Part shown: positions 1 to 8,019 of the stretch, in pieces | Layout: the number at the start of each line of letters is the position of its first letter | How positions within the stretch are numbered: position 1 is the first letter of the stretch | Assembly: GCA_002367105.1 (NCBI GenBank) | Contig: DFCS01000037.1 | Location: 39,308-103,307, forward strand | Source of the DNA: Hungatella sp. UBA3048 | Lineage (GTDB): Bacteria > Bacillota > Clostridia > Lachnospirales > Lachnospiraceae | Direction: 5' to 3' | Length of the DNA stretch: 64,000 nucleotides | Translations under genes and position numbers: made by a program | The notes under the pieces: generated by a model | Database searches by the model: none | What the model was told of the DNA's origin: nothing | What the model saw: the letters and a program-made list of their open reading frames with translations, nothing else

Positions 1-100
1 CCGCCTCAACACATTTAACCAGCTTTTCATGTTCTATTGCTTGATCTTTAAAATTTCTGCAGCTTTGCCTGCGAAGGCATAAATCCATAAAATCTTCCAT
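1..100 (-). CDS. Nitroreductase family protein, N-terminal part only
   Basis: The gene starts with ATG at 98-100, preceded by an AAGGAG ribosome site, and runs off the left edge, so only about 33 codons are visible. The translation begins MEDFMDLCLRRQSCRNF and continues with KDQAIEHEKL. This fits the start of the FMN-dependent nitroreductase family (hydrophobic-xx-R-x-S-x-R-x-F, then a V/I-E-x-E-K-L segment that leads into the first long helix). The substrate cannot be told from this part. It lies 49 bp downstream of the GH43-like gene in the same direction and may share its transcript. Confidence 0.6.
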   Translation of the reverse strand, partial: MEDFMDLCLRRQSCRNFKDQAIEHEKLVKCVEA

Positions 101-149
101 TTTAATTACTCCTTTCTATGTAAGCCTTTAATAAGGCAGAATGAATCTT

Positions 150-1199
150 TTAATCTTGCTTTAAGGGGATCACCATATTCCAGGTATTTTCCGCATCGAA
201 AAAGCTTTCCGTCCCATCGCTCGTTGCAAAAAACATATGGGTCGCCTTACCGTTTTCAAATAAGAGAAAAGGCCGATCTAAATTCCCCATCTGGCGTACT
301 TTTCCATCATCCCATAATACCTGACGGGAATAGACCCGTTCTCCCATGTTAAGAGTCCAATCAAGTCCGTTCTTAGAATAACCATGGACGCCACCATATT
401 TTTCTCCGCATATGTTACCATGCATGTCTTTTGCCATCATCTGATAGTAAGGTCCTTCTTTCCAGATAAACGGGTCCTCTATCTCTATGGATTCATCTGC
501 AAATAACGGTTTTTCCTGCATCACTTGATATGGTCCGGAAACCTCCTTTGACATCGCCACTCCGATTGTCATCTGTCCATACGTATCTCCTGTATATGGC
601 ATCGGTTTATACGACCTCGCTTTATAGAGAAGAACGACCGAACCATCTTCCTCTATGTGCGGTGCCGGATTCGAAGTCAGGAAATTGTCAAAATGGCCTG
701 GCCTGGTTGGAAGTATCGGGCTATCATAACGTGTCCATGGTCCAAAAATGCTTTTTGCGGTTGCAATTCCGACTCTTTTATTCGCACGGGCTGCAATCGA
801 ACGATAGTCGTTGTGGACCAGACGCTCACCCTCCTTTATATCCGGAAATGGATGGGTAGAACCTGTATAATACAATACGTATGTATCTCTCCATTTTGTA
901 ATTTGAGGATTATGTGTCATCCTCCCATCCCAATATTCAGCTCCTCTGGCTGGGAGTATTATCTCTTCAAACTGATATGGTCCCTCCGGCGTATCGGAAC
1001 TGGCGCGTACAATTTCCGACAGGGAAAGCCAGCCTGGATGCATCGGCTGTGATTTCGGCCAGCGCGATGCAAACATATGATATCGGTTATCTTCCCCTTT
1101 GATCACAGATCCACACCATACCCAGTATCCTTCCATCCGAAAGCCTCCGCCAACTGGAGCCGGAAGCATTCTTTTTTTTAAATCAATTGGATTTCCCAT
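150..1199 (-). CDS. GH43-like five-bladed propeller glycoside hydrolase family protein
   Basis: The 349-residue product has no signal peptide and is predicted to be cytoplasmic. Recurrent propeller-blade segments are visible: WCGSVIKGEDNRYHMFAS near the start, WDGRMTHNP, a VGIATAKSIFGPW strand, EDPFIW and GNLDRPFLLFENG near the end. EDPFIW resembles the region holding the general-acid Glu in GH43-type enzymes. The exact substrate is unknown. I chose the ATG at 1197-1199 because GAGG lies about 8 bases upstream; an ATG six bases earlier sits too close to that site, and the longer ORF start at 1229 has no ribosome site. A promoter-like -10 and a palindrome precede it. The RbsD/FucU remnant next door suggests that a sugar-use cluster once stood here. 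Confidence 0.65.
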   Translation of the reverse strand: MGNPIDLKKRMLPAPVGGGFRMEGYWVWCGSVIKGEDNRYHMFASRWPKSQPMHPGWLSLSEIVRASSDTPEGPYQFEEIILPARGAEYWDGRMTHNPQITKWRDTYVLYYTGSTHPFPDIKEGERLVHNDYRSIAARANKRVGIATAKSIFGPWTRYDSPILPTRPGHFDNFLTSNPAPHIEEDGSVVLLYKARSYKPMPYTGDTYGQMTIGVAMSKEVSGPYQVMQEKPLFADESIEIEDPFIWKEGPYYQMMAKDMHGNICGEKYGGVHGYSKNGLDWTLNMGERVYSRQVLWDDGKVRQMGNLDRPFLLFENGKATHMFFATSDGTESFFDAENTWNMVIPLKQD

Positions 1200-1234
1200 C
1201 TGCATTTTCCTCTGCGAAATAATCAACATTAGAC

Positions 1235-1269
1235 AAAAACTGTACGATAAGACAATCAGTACAGTTTTT
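1235..1269. promoter_or_regulatory. Perfect 11-bp inverted repeat in the leader of the GH43-like gene
   Basis: AAAAACTGTAC at 1235-1245 is repeated inverted as GTACAGTTTTT at 1259-1269, with a 13-base spacer. It lies between the -10-like TATAAT (1288-1293, minus) and the gene start at 1199, so it would be in the 5' leader. It could be a repressor operator or a hairpin; the flanking A/T runs also make it terminator-like in both directions. Confidence 0.5.
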
Positions 1270-1287
1270 ACCAGTTGCTTCTATTTT

Positions 1288-1312
1288 ATTATATCATCCC
1301 ATACTGCATTTA
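1288..1312 (-). promoter_or_regulatory. Candidate promoter of the GH43-like gene
   Basis: On the minus strand a perfect TATAAT (plus 1288-1293) has a weak TTAATA hexamer 17 bases upstream. The start of transcription would fall about 1281, just before the palindrome at 1235-1269. Confidence 0.4.
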
Positions 1313-1328
1313 TTAAGTAAAATTTCTA

Positions 1329-1427
1329 TTATTTTACAACTCCTTTTTGCAGCATGATATTGGCATACAAGGCCTGTTCCCCTGTAGCGATTACAGCATA
1401 GGCTTTCTTTGCCTCCCCATTTATTTA
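1329..1427 (-). pseudogene. C-terminal remnant of a RbsD/FucU sugar mutarotase gene
   Basis: Minus-strand translation gives NGEAKKAYAVIATGEQ and then ALYANIMLQKGVVK before a TAA at 1329-1331. This is the C-terminal signature of the D-ribose pyranase / L-fucose mutarotase family (A-x-A-V-I-x-T-G-E-x-x-x-Y-A-N-x-x-L-x-x-G-V). Upstream in the same frame a stop codon appears almost at once (about plus 1425-1430), so the first 100 or so residues of the gene are gone. The remnant abuts an AraC gene that has lost its own 5' half. Confidence 0.65.
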
Positions 1428-1857
1428 TTATATTTTTTATAACCCGGATGTCTTCCTGTCACACCGTAGCCTGTATATCTATTCTGAAAACCACTATATC
1501 ATCCCTGACCAGGCGGAGCGTTCCAAGCATAAGAACATTTACCTTTTAAAAAATGTACTGGATTATATTGATCATAATTATTCCTATAAAATAGAACTGA
1601 ATGATCTGGCAAAAATTGCCGGAATGTCTCCTAAATATTTCTGCCGTTTCTTCTTTGAAATGACTTCCCGGACACCAATTGATTATGTAAATTATTATCG
1701 CATTGAACGGGCCTGCTACCAACTGATTACTACCAATGATTCCATAACAGAAATCTCCCTTTCCTGCGGATTTAATGATATCAGTTATTTCATTAAGACT
1801 TTTAAGAAATACAAAGGGAAATCGCCCAGACAGTATTTTAAGGAACTTATGCCATAA
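1402..1857 (+). pseudogene. 5'-truncated AraC-family transcription regulator
   Basis: The frame is open from 1402 to the TAA at 1855-1857 and encodes an intact C-terminal AraC/XylS DNA-binding domain with two helix-turn-helix motifs. The first is ELNDLAKIAGMSPKYFCRFF and the second lies around EISLSCGFNDISYFIKTFKK, ending in the usual S-P-x-Q-Y. The sensory cupin domain expected upstream is missing, and only a short linker precedes the DNA-binding part. The first ATG (1624) lies inside helix 2 and would give a non-functional 77-residue stub. The reading frame enters directly from sequence belonging to the opposite-strand RbsD/FucU remnant, which points to a deletion. Confidence 0.65.
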
Positions 1858-1879
1858 CTACGAAACCCCGGGAACTGAA

Positions 1880-1928
1880 TCTAAAAACGGTCATTATGCA
1901 CTGGTTTCATACCATGCATAATGACCGT
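1880..1928 (-). terminator. Intrinsic terminator of the AraC/GyrI-like gene
   Basis: ACGGTCATTATGCA (1887-1900) pairs perfectly with TGCATAATGACCGT (1915-1928). On the minus strand the stem is followed by TTTTTAG. There is no T-run on the plus side. Confidence 0.8.
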
Positions 1929-2036
1929 CAAACTCAAAAATCAACTTGCTGCCACCCAGCGGGTCAGCCTCCTGATCCGCTCGCCTGCACCAACAGGATG
2001 CACATTGTTGAAGGAACAGCCACTGTTCGCAGCTGT

Positions 2037-2912
2037 CTATCTTACTGGAATATACAAATCCACTTCAGAGTCCGGATGATCATATCCAAGAAAGCGTTCA
2101 TCATAAAGCTCGAAGTCCTCCCGCCAGTCTAATTCTTCTTTTGTGTTGAGAAACCATGTGCCCCAGATGTAGTCAAAGGTCTGAGGCAGCATCCGCAGAG
2201 TACCCCGGTGTGTAAAAACCGCATAGCGTCCCTCAGGGATTACCTTCTGCACAAAGGGTTCGGTTAGTCCGTCAAAAGACGATACTTCCGTTCCAGCCAC
2301 TTCGGTGAAAAGGATATCCTCATTCATGGTGTACAGCGTATTTTCTGCACATGCCTCGCAGATACCGAAGGATCTCCCGCCTGGGACCCGGTTGGGAATT
2401 TGTCTATATAGAGAATTAGCACTATTCCATAGTTCTCGCAGACGGTTGTCCCGTAAGGTGGTTTCTCCCCGAATCCCCGCGACCCTGATCTCCAACAGTT
2501 CAACGATCTGCGGATGGACCGTCACATTGCGGGCCAGATGATCCAACAATCCTGTATCCAAGCGTTCCTTACCGCCGATAAAGATGTCCAGGCGGTTTTG
2601 ACGATAGCTCTGAGGACTGACCTTATAAATTGCTTTAAATGCACGGCTAAAAGCTTCCGGAGAATCAAAGCCGTATTCAATCGCTATATCTATAATTTTA
2701 AGGTCTGTATAGAGTAGCTTCTTGGATGCGTCAGCCAAACGGCGCTTCTTGATGTAGCTGCCTATACTTTCACCCAGGATCGCTGTGAATTGTCGATTTA
2801 GATGATAGTAAGAATATCCGGCAGCCTTTGCCACATCCTCGACCTTGATATTGTAACCGAGGTGGTTTTCAATGTATATTACTGCCTGCTCCAATGATTT
2901 TCCATAGTTCAC
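2037..2912 (-). CDS. AraC-family regulator with C-terminal GyrI-like ligand domain
   Basis: The 291-residue protein has an N-terminal double helix-turn-helix (residues about 5-105; IKVEDVAKAAGYSYYHLNRQ and then a YGFDSPEAFSRAFK segment) followed by a GyrI/AraC effector-binding domain (about 130-291), which usually binds small amphipathic ligands. I chose the GTG at 2910-2912 because AAGGAGG stands 6 bases upstream. The longer ORF start at 3005 lies within the preceding acyltransferase gene. It starts 19 bp after that gene's stop, so the two are very likely cotranscribed, and the regulator may sense that enzyme's substrate or product. A strong terminator follows. Confidence 0.85.
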   Translation of the reverse strand: MNYGKSLEQAVIYIENHLGYNIKVEDVAKAAGYSYYHLNRQFTAILGESIGSYIKKRRLADASKKLLYTDLKIIDIAIEYGFDSPEAFSRAFKAIYKVSPQSYRQNRLDIFIGGKERLDTGLLDHLARNVTVHPQIVELLEIRVAGIRGETTLRDNRLRELWNSANSLYRQIPNRVPGGRSFGICEACAENTLYTMNEDILFTEVAGTEVSSFDGLTEPFVQKVIPEGRYAVFTHRGTLRMLPQTFDYIWGTWFLNTKEELDWREDFELYDERFLGYDHPDSEVDLYIPVR

Positions 2913-2931
2913 AGCAATCCTCCTTCCGATT

Positions 2932-4050
2932 TTAAGTAAGCGGCTGCCAATCGTAAGTGCCGGGTGCCGCTTTCTCCAAATTGATCTCCACAGTTTGCAT
3001 ACCATCTTCTAGTGGTTTGGTTATATCATAGGTATGCCAGCCATTTTCGGACCGGCCACCCCAGCAAAGGTCAATGATACCATCTGATGGCGAAATCACC
3101 ATGCTCTTTGTGGTACCGAAATACTCCTCAAAGTAATGACAGCATAGGCCTTCCGGATACTTAGCCAACAGCATTTCCTTGAGCTGTGCTTTCGTTACTT
3201 CGCTTTGATGTGCAATCTGTTTTTCGATATATTCGTATCGTCTTGCTGAATGAGCCATCACCTGTGGTTCCATCGACTGAAGATCCGGAATAAGCGCATG
3301 GTTTGTAGCATACAGCATCTGCTCTTGGGAATCCGGATTAATCTGCCTGACAGCAGTTCGGCCATCCATCGTTTCAACCAGGGCGGCATTGCCTGCCTTA
3401 TCTAACAGAAGCATGTTGAGGTTGTAGGCGATGGGCATCCCTTCCAGATATTTAATTGATTCCATTACGTCCTTGCAATTTTCCAGCAGAGCGCGAGTAA
3501 CCGCCCAAAACTGGAGACCTTTAAGCTTCGGTGATCGCATATAGGGAAGAGCCCCTACCGGAAAACCACAGGAACTCATCGTCACGGCGAGGCCGTGTTC
3601 GTTAAAGCCATCATCCCGTCCGAAATGGAGTACGCTGGTACCCATATGCGAGTATTTTCCTGTCACGCTGGTTTTAATCAGACAGAAATCCTCAGCTTCG
3701 TGACTGAACTCATAGTTGCGGGCGAGAAGGGGTTTCCTCCCGGCAGTACGGCTTGGCAGTATTGCAATATGACTGCAACGGGGAAGCAGATAGGTCATTC
3801 CGTAAAAAAATACCTGCTCAGGTTTTACCTTCAGCGCATCGGCAAAACCGCAAAGCTCTTCTGTGAGACCGGGACACCAGCGGTCAAAAAGTTTTGCCGC
3901 TTCCTCAACCTGCTTTAGTCCAAAGTCCTTCATTCCTGCAGTGTGTGTTGCTTGCAGCTGTGGGATTGCAGCGGTCAATTTTCCAAACTGATATCCAATT
4001 TCATAGCTTGTACCGGCAAGTTCTGCGGTATAGGTTTGTATTTTTAGCAT
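2932..4050 (-). CDS. C45 family autoproteolytic acyltransferase/hydrolase
   Basis: The 372-residue product matches the acyl-CoA:6-aminopenicillanic-acid acyltransferase-like (peptidase C45) group of Ntn hydrolases. The likely nucleophile is the Cys in LLPRCSHIAI (about residue 92), which in this family becomes the new N-terminus after self-cleavage. The following LLARNYEFS and the later GFNEHGLAVTMSSCG segments are typical of the family and of choloylglycine-hydrolase relatives. Members cut or form amide bonds on acylated amines; the substrate here is unknown. The ATG at 4050 has an AAGGAGG site. The gene is followed closely by an AraC/GyrI-like regulator. Confidence 0.75.
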   Translation of the reverse strand: MLKIQTYTAELAGTSYEIGYQFGKLTAAIPQLQATHTAGMKDFGLKQVEEAAKLFDRWCPGLTEELCGFADALKVKPEQVFFYGMTYLLPRCSHIAILPSRTAGRKPLLARNYEFSHEAEDFCLIKTSVTGKYSHMGTSVLHFGRDDGFNEHGLAVTMSSCGFPVGALPYMRSPKLKGLQFWAVTRALLENCKDVMESIKYLEGMPIAYNLNMLLLDKAGNAALVETMDGRTAVRQINPDSQEQMLYATNHALIPDLQSMEPQVMAHSARRYEYIEKQIAHQSEVTKAQLKEMLLAKYPEGLCCHYFEEYFGTTKSMVISPSDGIIDLCWGGRSENGWHTYDITKPLEDGMQTVEINLEKAAPGTYDWQPLT

Positions 4051-4141
4051 AGTATTGATTCCTCCTTGTATTCGTTTTCTTTAGTTTACCGAAACAATGG
4101 AGGGGCTGCATGATATTTTCTGCTGTTTTGCAATTTATTAA

Positions 4142-5554
4142 TCACCTGCGAGGCAGCGCATGGATCGCTCCGCCTATACTATCCTCAAGCGCCTCCCCAA
4201 CCGATTCATTATAGGTAGGATGAGCCCGCATGGCTTTTAAAAGCTGTTCTGCAGTAAGTTTATTGGTAATGGCTGTTCCCAGCTCTCCAATCATATCCGT
4301 AGCTCTGGCGCACATCATCTGTGCTCCCAGCAATGCGCCCGTTTCCTTATCTGTTACAACTTTAACAAAGCCTCTTTCTTCCTTTGTTATAAATGATTTA
4401 CAGTTGGCGTGGGTTAAGGTTTTCCCGGTAACGGTCTCAATCCCTTTCCCTTTTGCTTCCTCTTCCGTTATTCCTACGCATGCTATTTCTGGATCCGTGT
4501 AAACACATGACGGAATAACCGACAGATCGATGGACGGCTCTCTCCCATTCATAAGCTCCACAGCACAGATGCCCTGGGAGCTTGCAGCGTGGGCCAGCTG
4601 GATGCCTCCGATTACATCTCCGACCGCAAACACACCCGGCATACTTGTTTCAAAGTTTTCCTTCACCACAATCCTGCCCCTGTTCATTTCCAGTAAGGTA
4701 TCTTCCTCAAACAGTCCGTCCGTATTGGGAATACGTCCGGTGGCAGAAAGCAGGTATGGCGTCTTTATGACCTCAATCTTTTCTTTGTCTTTTGCCATCT
4801 CCCCATAGGTACAGATAAAATCCCTGCCCTCTTTTTCAATTTTCCGGACAAATGCCCTGGTATGAATGTCAACGCCTTTTTTTTTCAAAATCAGCTTTAA
4901 ATTCTGTGAGATTTCTTTATCCAGACCGGGCAGAAGTCTTTCTTCCGCCTCCAGTAAGGTAACCTTGGAGCCAAAGGAAGCGAATACGGTGGCAAACTCC
5001 ACCCCAATGACTCCTCCGCCTATAATAATCAGGCTTTCCGGTATATGATCAAGCTGAAACAACTCATCGTTTGTCATGACTCCGGGAAGACGGATACCTT
5101 CTATGGGCAAAATGGCCGGTTTTGATCCTGTTGCCAGCAGAATATGTTCCGCCTGAAGGAGTTCTTCCCCTTCCTCTGTCTTGACCCTGACCTTTCCCTC
5201 CTTGGTCAGCGTCCCAGTTCCGTGTATCCGATCAATTTTATTTCCCTTAAGAAGCTGTTCCACACCCAGTCTGAGACTTTCGGATGTTTCATTTTTATAG
5301 GACATCACTTTTCCATAATCACAGCTCACCTCTTTTGAGATGATTCCGAATCGCTCTCCTGTCAGGACCTCCTGATATAATTTGGCTGCATGCAGCATGG
5401 CCTTTGCAGGAACGCAGCCACGGTTTAGGCAGGTACCTCCTACTTCCCGGTTTTCGACCACAGCCGTTTTCATTCCCAGCTTTGCAGCCTTAATCGCTGC
5501 TACATATCCTCCGGGGCCTGCACCAATAACAAGCAGATCATATCGTTCTTCCAT
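4142..5554 (-). CDS. lpdA: Dihydrolipoyl dehydrogenase (glycine cleavage L protein)
   Basis: The 470-residue flavoprotein reoxidises dihydrolipoyl-GcvH with NAD+. It shows the N-terminal FAD motif GAGPGGYVAA, the redox disulfide in GGTCLNRGCVPAKAM (about residues 40-54), a second dinucleotide fold (IIIGGGVIGVEFA), the AVGDVIGG FAD motif and the C-terminal active-site AHPTYNESVGEA. There is no N-terminal lipoyl domain. It is the last gene of the gcv operon, 18 bp after lplA. It could in principle also serve a 2-oxoacid dehydrogenase, but none is nearby. Confidence 0.95.
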   Translation of the reverse strand: MEERYDLLVIGAGPGGYVAAIKAAKLGMKTAVVENREVGGTCLNRGCVPAKAMLHAAKLYQEVLTGERFGIISKEVSCDYGKVMSYKNETSESLRLGVEQLLKGNKIDRIHGTGTLTKEGKVRVKTEEGEELLQAEHILLATGSKPAILPIEGIRLPGVMTNDELFQLDHIPESLIIIGGGVIGVEFATVFASFGSKVTLLEAEERLLPGLDKEISQNLKLILKKKGVDIHTRAFVRKIEKEGRDFICTYGEMAKDKEKIEVIKTPYLLSATGRIPNTDGLFEEDTLLEMNRGRIVVKENFETSMPGVFAVGDVIGGIQLAHAASSQGICAVELMNGREPSIDLSVIPSCVYTDPEIACVGITEEEAKGKGIETVTGKTLTHANCKSFITKEERGFVKVVTDKETGALLGAQMMCARATDMIGELGTAITNKLTAEQLLKAMRAHPTYNESVGEALEDSIGGAIHALPRR

Positions 5555-5572
5555 CCTATCCCTCCCTGGTCT

Positions 5573-6571
5573 CTATAATTCTGCAGCAGCAAAAAACTCT
5601 TTTAAGTCTTTTATCATGGCCGACTGGGCCTGGGTTACTGCTGGCACCTGATCCAGCTTATTGCAGATATCTTCATTCTCATATCTGCTTCCCTTTATAT
5701 ACCCTGGGATCCGGTCCATTAAATCTGGTTCCATGGAATCGGAAAACAACTGCAGATCCTTAATGGTCCCGCTGTTCACTTCAAACTGCCAGATTACATT
5801 TCCCCAAACAAAGCGCTTTGACAGTTCGTACTGAAAATCCATATTGCGTCCGTACAGCCAATCCCAGGAAGAAAATTTCTTTCTTCCCTCTGACAATGCT
5901 TCCTGGTCTAAATGCTCCTGCCTGCAGAAAACCGCCTTATGCCCATAAGTTTCCTCAAATGCCTCAAGAAGTTTTTTCTTTAGCATATCAATGGTTAAAT
6001 CAGCCCGGTATTCCGAAAGATTGGTTACCCTGGATCTGACAGAATCCACGCCTTTTAATGCCAGTTTATCCTTTGAAACCTGCAGGTATTTAGAAAGCTT
6101 CTCCATATCTGCATGAACCAGCAGGGTCCCATGATGATAGCATTTCTCCCCTCTGGTATAAAAGGCATTGCCGGAAAACTTCCTGTCTGATACGGTGATA
6201 TCATTTCGTCCGGATTTTTCTGCATGAATTCCCAGTTTCCTGACTCCATTTAAAATGACTTCAAGCTGTTTATCCAGATCATAATGGTTCTTAGTAACAA
6301 GAAACGTAAAATTCAAATTGCCAAGGTCATGGAATACGGCACCGCCTCCTGAAAGCCTTCTCACCAGGTGGCCGCCATCCTGCTCCAGTTCCCGGATCCT
6401 GCATTCCTTCCATGGATTCTGGTTTTTACCGATTACAACGGTATTTTCATTCTGCCACAGGTATAGGATACAGGTATCCCCTCCTGCAGTTTCTAATAAA
6501 TGCTCTTCAATTGCAAGATTCAGATACGGGTCATGGCTGCTTCCGTCGATATATTTAATTTCCTGTATCAT
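5573..6571 (-). CDS. lplA: Lipoate--protein ligase
   Basis: The 332-residue enzyme attaches lipoate, through lipoyl-AMP, to the H protein. The biotin/lipoate-ligase fold motif RRLSGGGAVFHDLGNLNF is present at about residues 71-88, together with GKNQNPWKECRI and a C-terminal accessory domain, so the length is normal for LplA. Its ATG lies inside the 3' end of gcvPB (17-bp overlap), which indicates translational coupling. Its place in the gcv operon shows that the cell relies on scavenged lipoate to charge GcvH; no lipA or lipB is seen in this window. Confidence 0.92.
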   Translation of the reverse strand: MIQEIKYIDGSSHDPYLNLAIEEHLLETAGGDTCILYLWQNENTVVIGKNQNPWKECRIRELEQDGGHLVRRLSGGGAVFHDLGNLNFTFLVTKNHYDLDKQLEVILNGVRKLGIHAEKSGRNDITVSDRKFSGNAFYTRGEKCYHHGTLLVHADMEKLSKYLQVSKDKLALKGVDSVRSRVTNLSEYRADLTIDMLKKKLLEAFEETYGHKAVFCRQEHLDQEALSEGRKKFSSWDWLYGRNMDFQYELSKRFVWGNVIWQFEVNSGTIKDLQLFSDSMEPDLMDRIPGYIKGSRYENEDICNKLDQVPAVTQAQSAMIKDLKEFFAAAEL

Positions 6572-8015
6572 CTTTATCCGTTTCCTTATCTGAGAAGTCG
6601 TACCTTAACTTTGGATTTCTGGCTGCCCTTACTTCGTCAAGCCTGGCGACCGGTGTATGGATTGGGGCCTGATGAAGAGTCTCTGGTTGAGACATTGCTG
6701 TTTCATGGAGGCTGCGTAATACAGAAATCACTTCATCCAAAGTTTCTTTTGACTCTGTTTCCGTAGGTTCTGCCATTAAAGCTTCTGGTACGATCAACGG
6801 GAAATACATGGTCGGCGGATGGATTCCATAGTCCAAAAGTCCTTTTGCTATGTCCATGGCTGACACACCGGTTTCTTTTTTTAGCCTTGCCAGGCTCATG
6901 ACAAATTCGTGCATGCAGGGTCCCTGGTATGCCATATCATATACATCCTTTAATTGCGCCATCATATAATTGGCGTTTAATACAGCATGCTTTGAGGCTT
7001 CCGGAACTCCTTCCTTTCCAAGCATAAATAAATACGTCATGGCTCTGACCACAATTAAAAAATTACCATAAAAGCTTTTCACCTGTCCGATGGTACTTGC
7101 AGGATGATGAAACGTATATCCCTTATCTTCCTCTACCATGCTGCCCGGTAAAAATTCAGCCAGGAGATCCTTGCAGCCAACTGGTCCGCTGCCCGGGCCT
7201 CCGCCACCGTGAGGAGTAGAAAATGTCTTGTGAAGATTTAAATGGACCACATCAAATCCCATGTCACCTGGTCTAATCATGCCCATAACGGCGTTTAAGT
7301 TAGCTCCGTCATAGTAGTTAAGTCCTCCGGCTTCATGAACGATTTTTGTAATCTCAAGTATGTTTTTATCAAAAAGTCCTAATGTATTGGGATTGGTTAA
7401 CATCAGTCCGGCCGTATCTTCCCCGACCGCCTTTTTTAATTCCTCCAAATCCACTCCGCCGTCTTCCGCAGACGGGATACTGATAACGGAATAGCCCACC
7501 ATTGTCGCACTGGCAGGATTGGTTCCATGGGCGGAATCCGGTACTATGATCTTTGTTCTTTTTTTGTCGCCCCGGCTTTCGTGATATGCTTTTATCAGCA
7601 AAAGTCCGGTAAATTCACCGTGAGCTCCTGCTGCCGGCTGGAAGGTCATACGGTTCATTCCGGTGATTTCACATAAGTACTTCTCTGCTGTCTTTAATAC
7701 TTCCATACAGCCCTGTACGGTATGCTCCGGCTGAAGCGGATGAATCTGCTTAAAGCCAGGAAGACCTGCTATGTCTTCATTGATCTTGGGATTATATTTC
7801 ATGGTGCAGGAACCCAAAGGATAAAAGCCGTCATTGACACCATATGCCTTTTTCGCTGTTTCCGTATAATGCCTGCTTATATCATTTTCAGACACTTGCG
7901 GAAGGTGCAGGCTCCTTTTTCTTAGGCAGCCTTCTTCCGGCAGGCTCACCGGCACATCACATTCCGGCAGAATGCTCATCGTTCTTCCTTCCTGTCCTTT
8001 TTCAAATATCAGCAT
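6555..8015 (-). CDS. gcvPB: Glycine dehydrogenase (decarboxylating) subunit 2
   Basis: The 486-residue C-terminal half of a split P protein. With GcvPA it decarboxylates glycine using PLP and passes aminomethyl to lipoyl-GcvH. The PLP-lysine segment HLNLHKTFSTPHGGGGPG is visible at about residues 253-270, along with the family's PLGSCTMKYNPKI and MTFQPAAGAHGE motifs. The ATG at 8015 has an AAGGAGG site that overlaps the end of gcvPA; the gap is only 4 bp. The 3' end overlaps lplA. Confidence 0.95.
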   Translation of the reverse strand: MLIFEKGQEGRTMSILPECDVPVSLPEEGCLRKRSLHLPQVSENDISRHYTETAKKAYGVNDGFYPLGSCTMKYNPKINEDIAGLPGFKQIHPLQPEHTVQGCMEVLKTAEKYLCEITGMNRMTFQPAAGAHGEFTGLLLIKAYHESRGDKKRTKIIVPDSAHGTNPASATMVGYSVISIPSAEDGGVDLEELKKAVGEDTAGLMLTNPNTLGLFDKNILEITKIVHEAGGLNYYDGANLNAVMGMIRPGDMGFDVVHLNLHKTFSTPHGGGGPGSGPVGCKDLLAEFLPGSMVEEDKGYTFHHPASTIGQVKSFYGNFLIVVRAMTYLFMLGKEGVPEASKHAVLNANYMMAQLKDVYDMAYQGPCMHEFVMSLARLKKETGVSAMDIAKGLLDYGIHPPTMYFPLIVPEALMAEPTETESKETLDEVISVLRSLHETAMSQPETLHQAPIHTPVARLDEVRAARNPKLRYDFSDKETDKDDTGN

Positions 8016-8019
8016 AACC

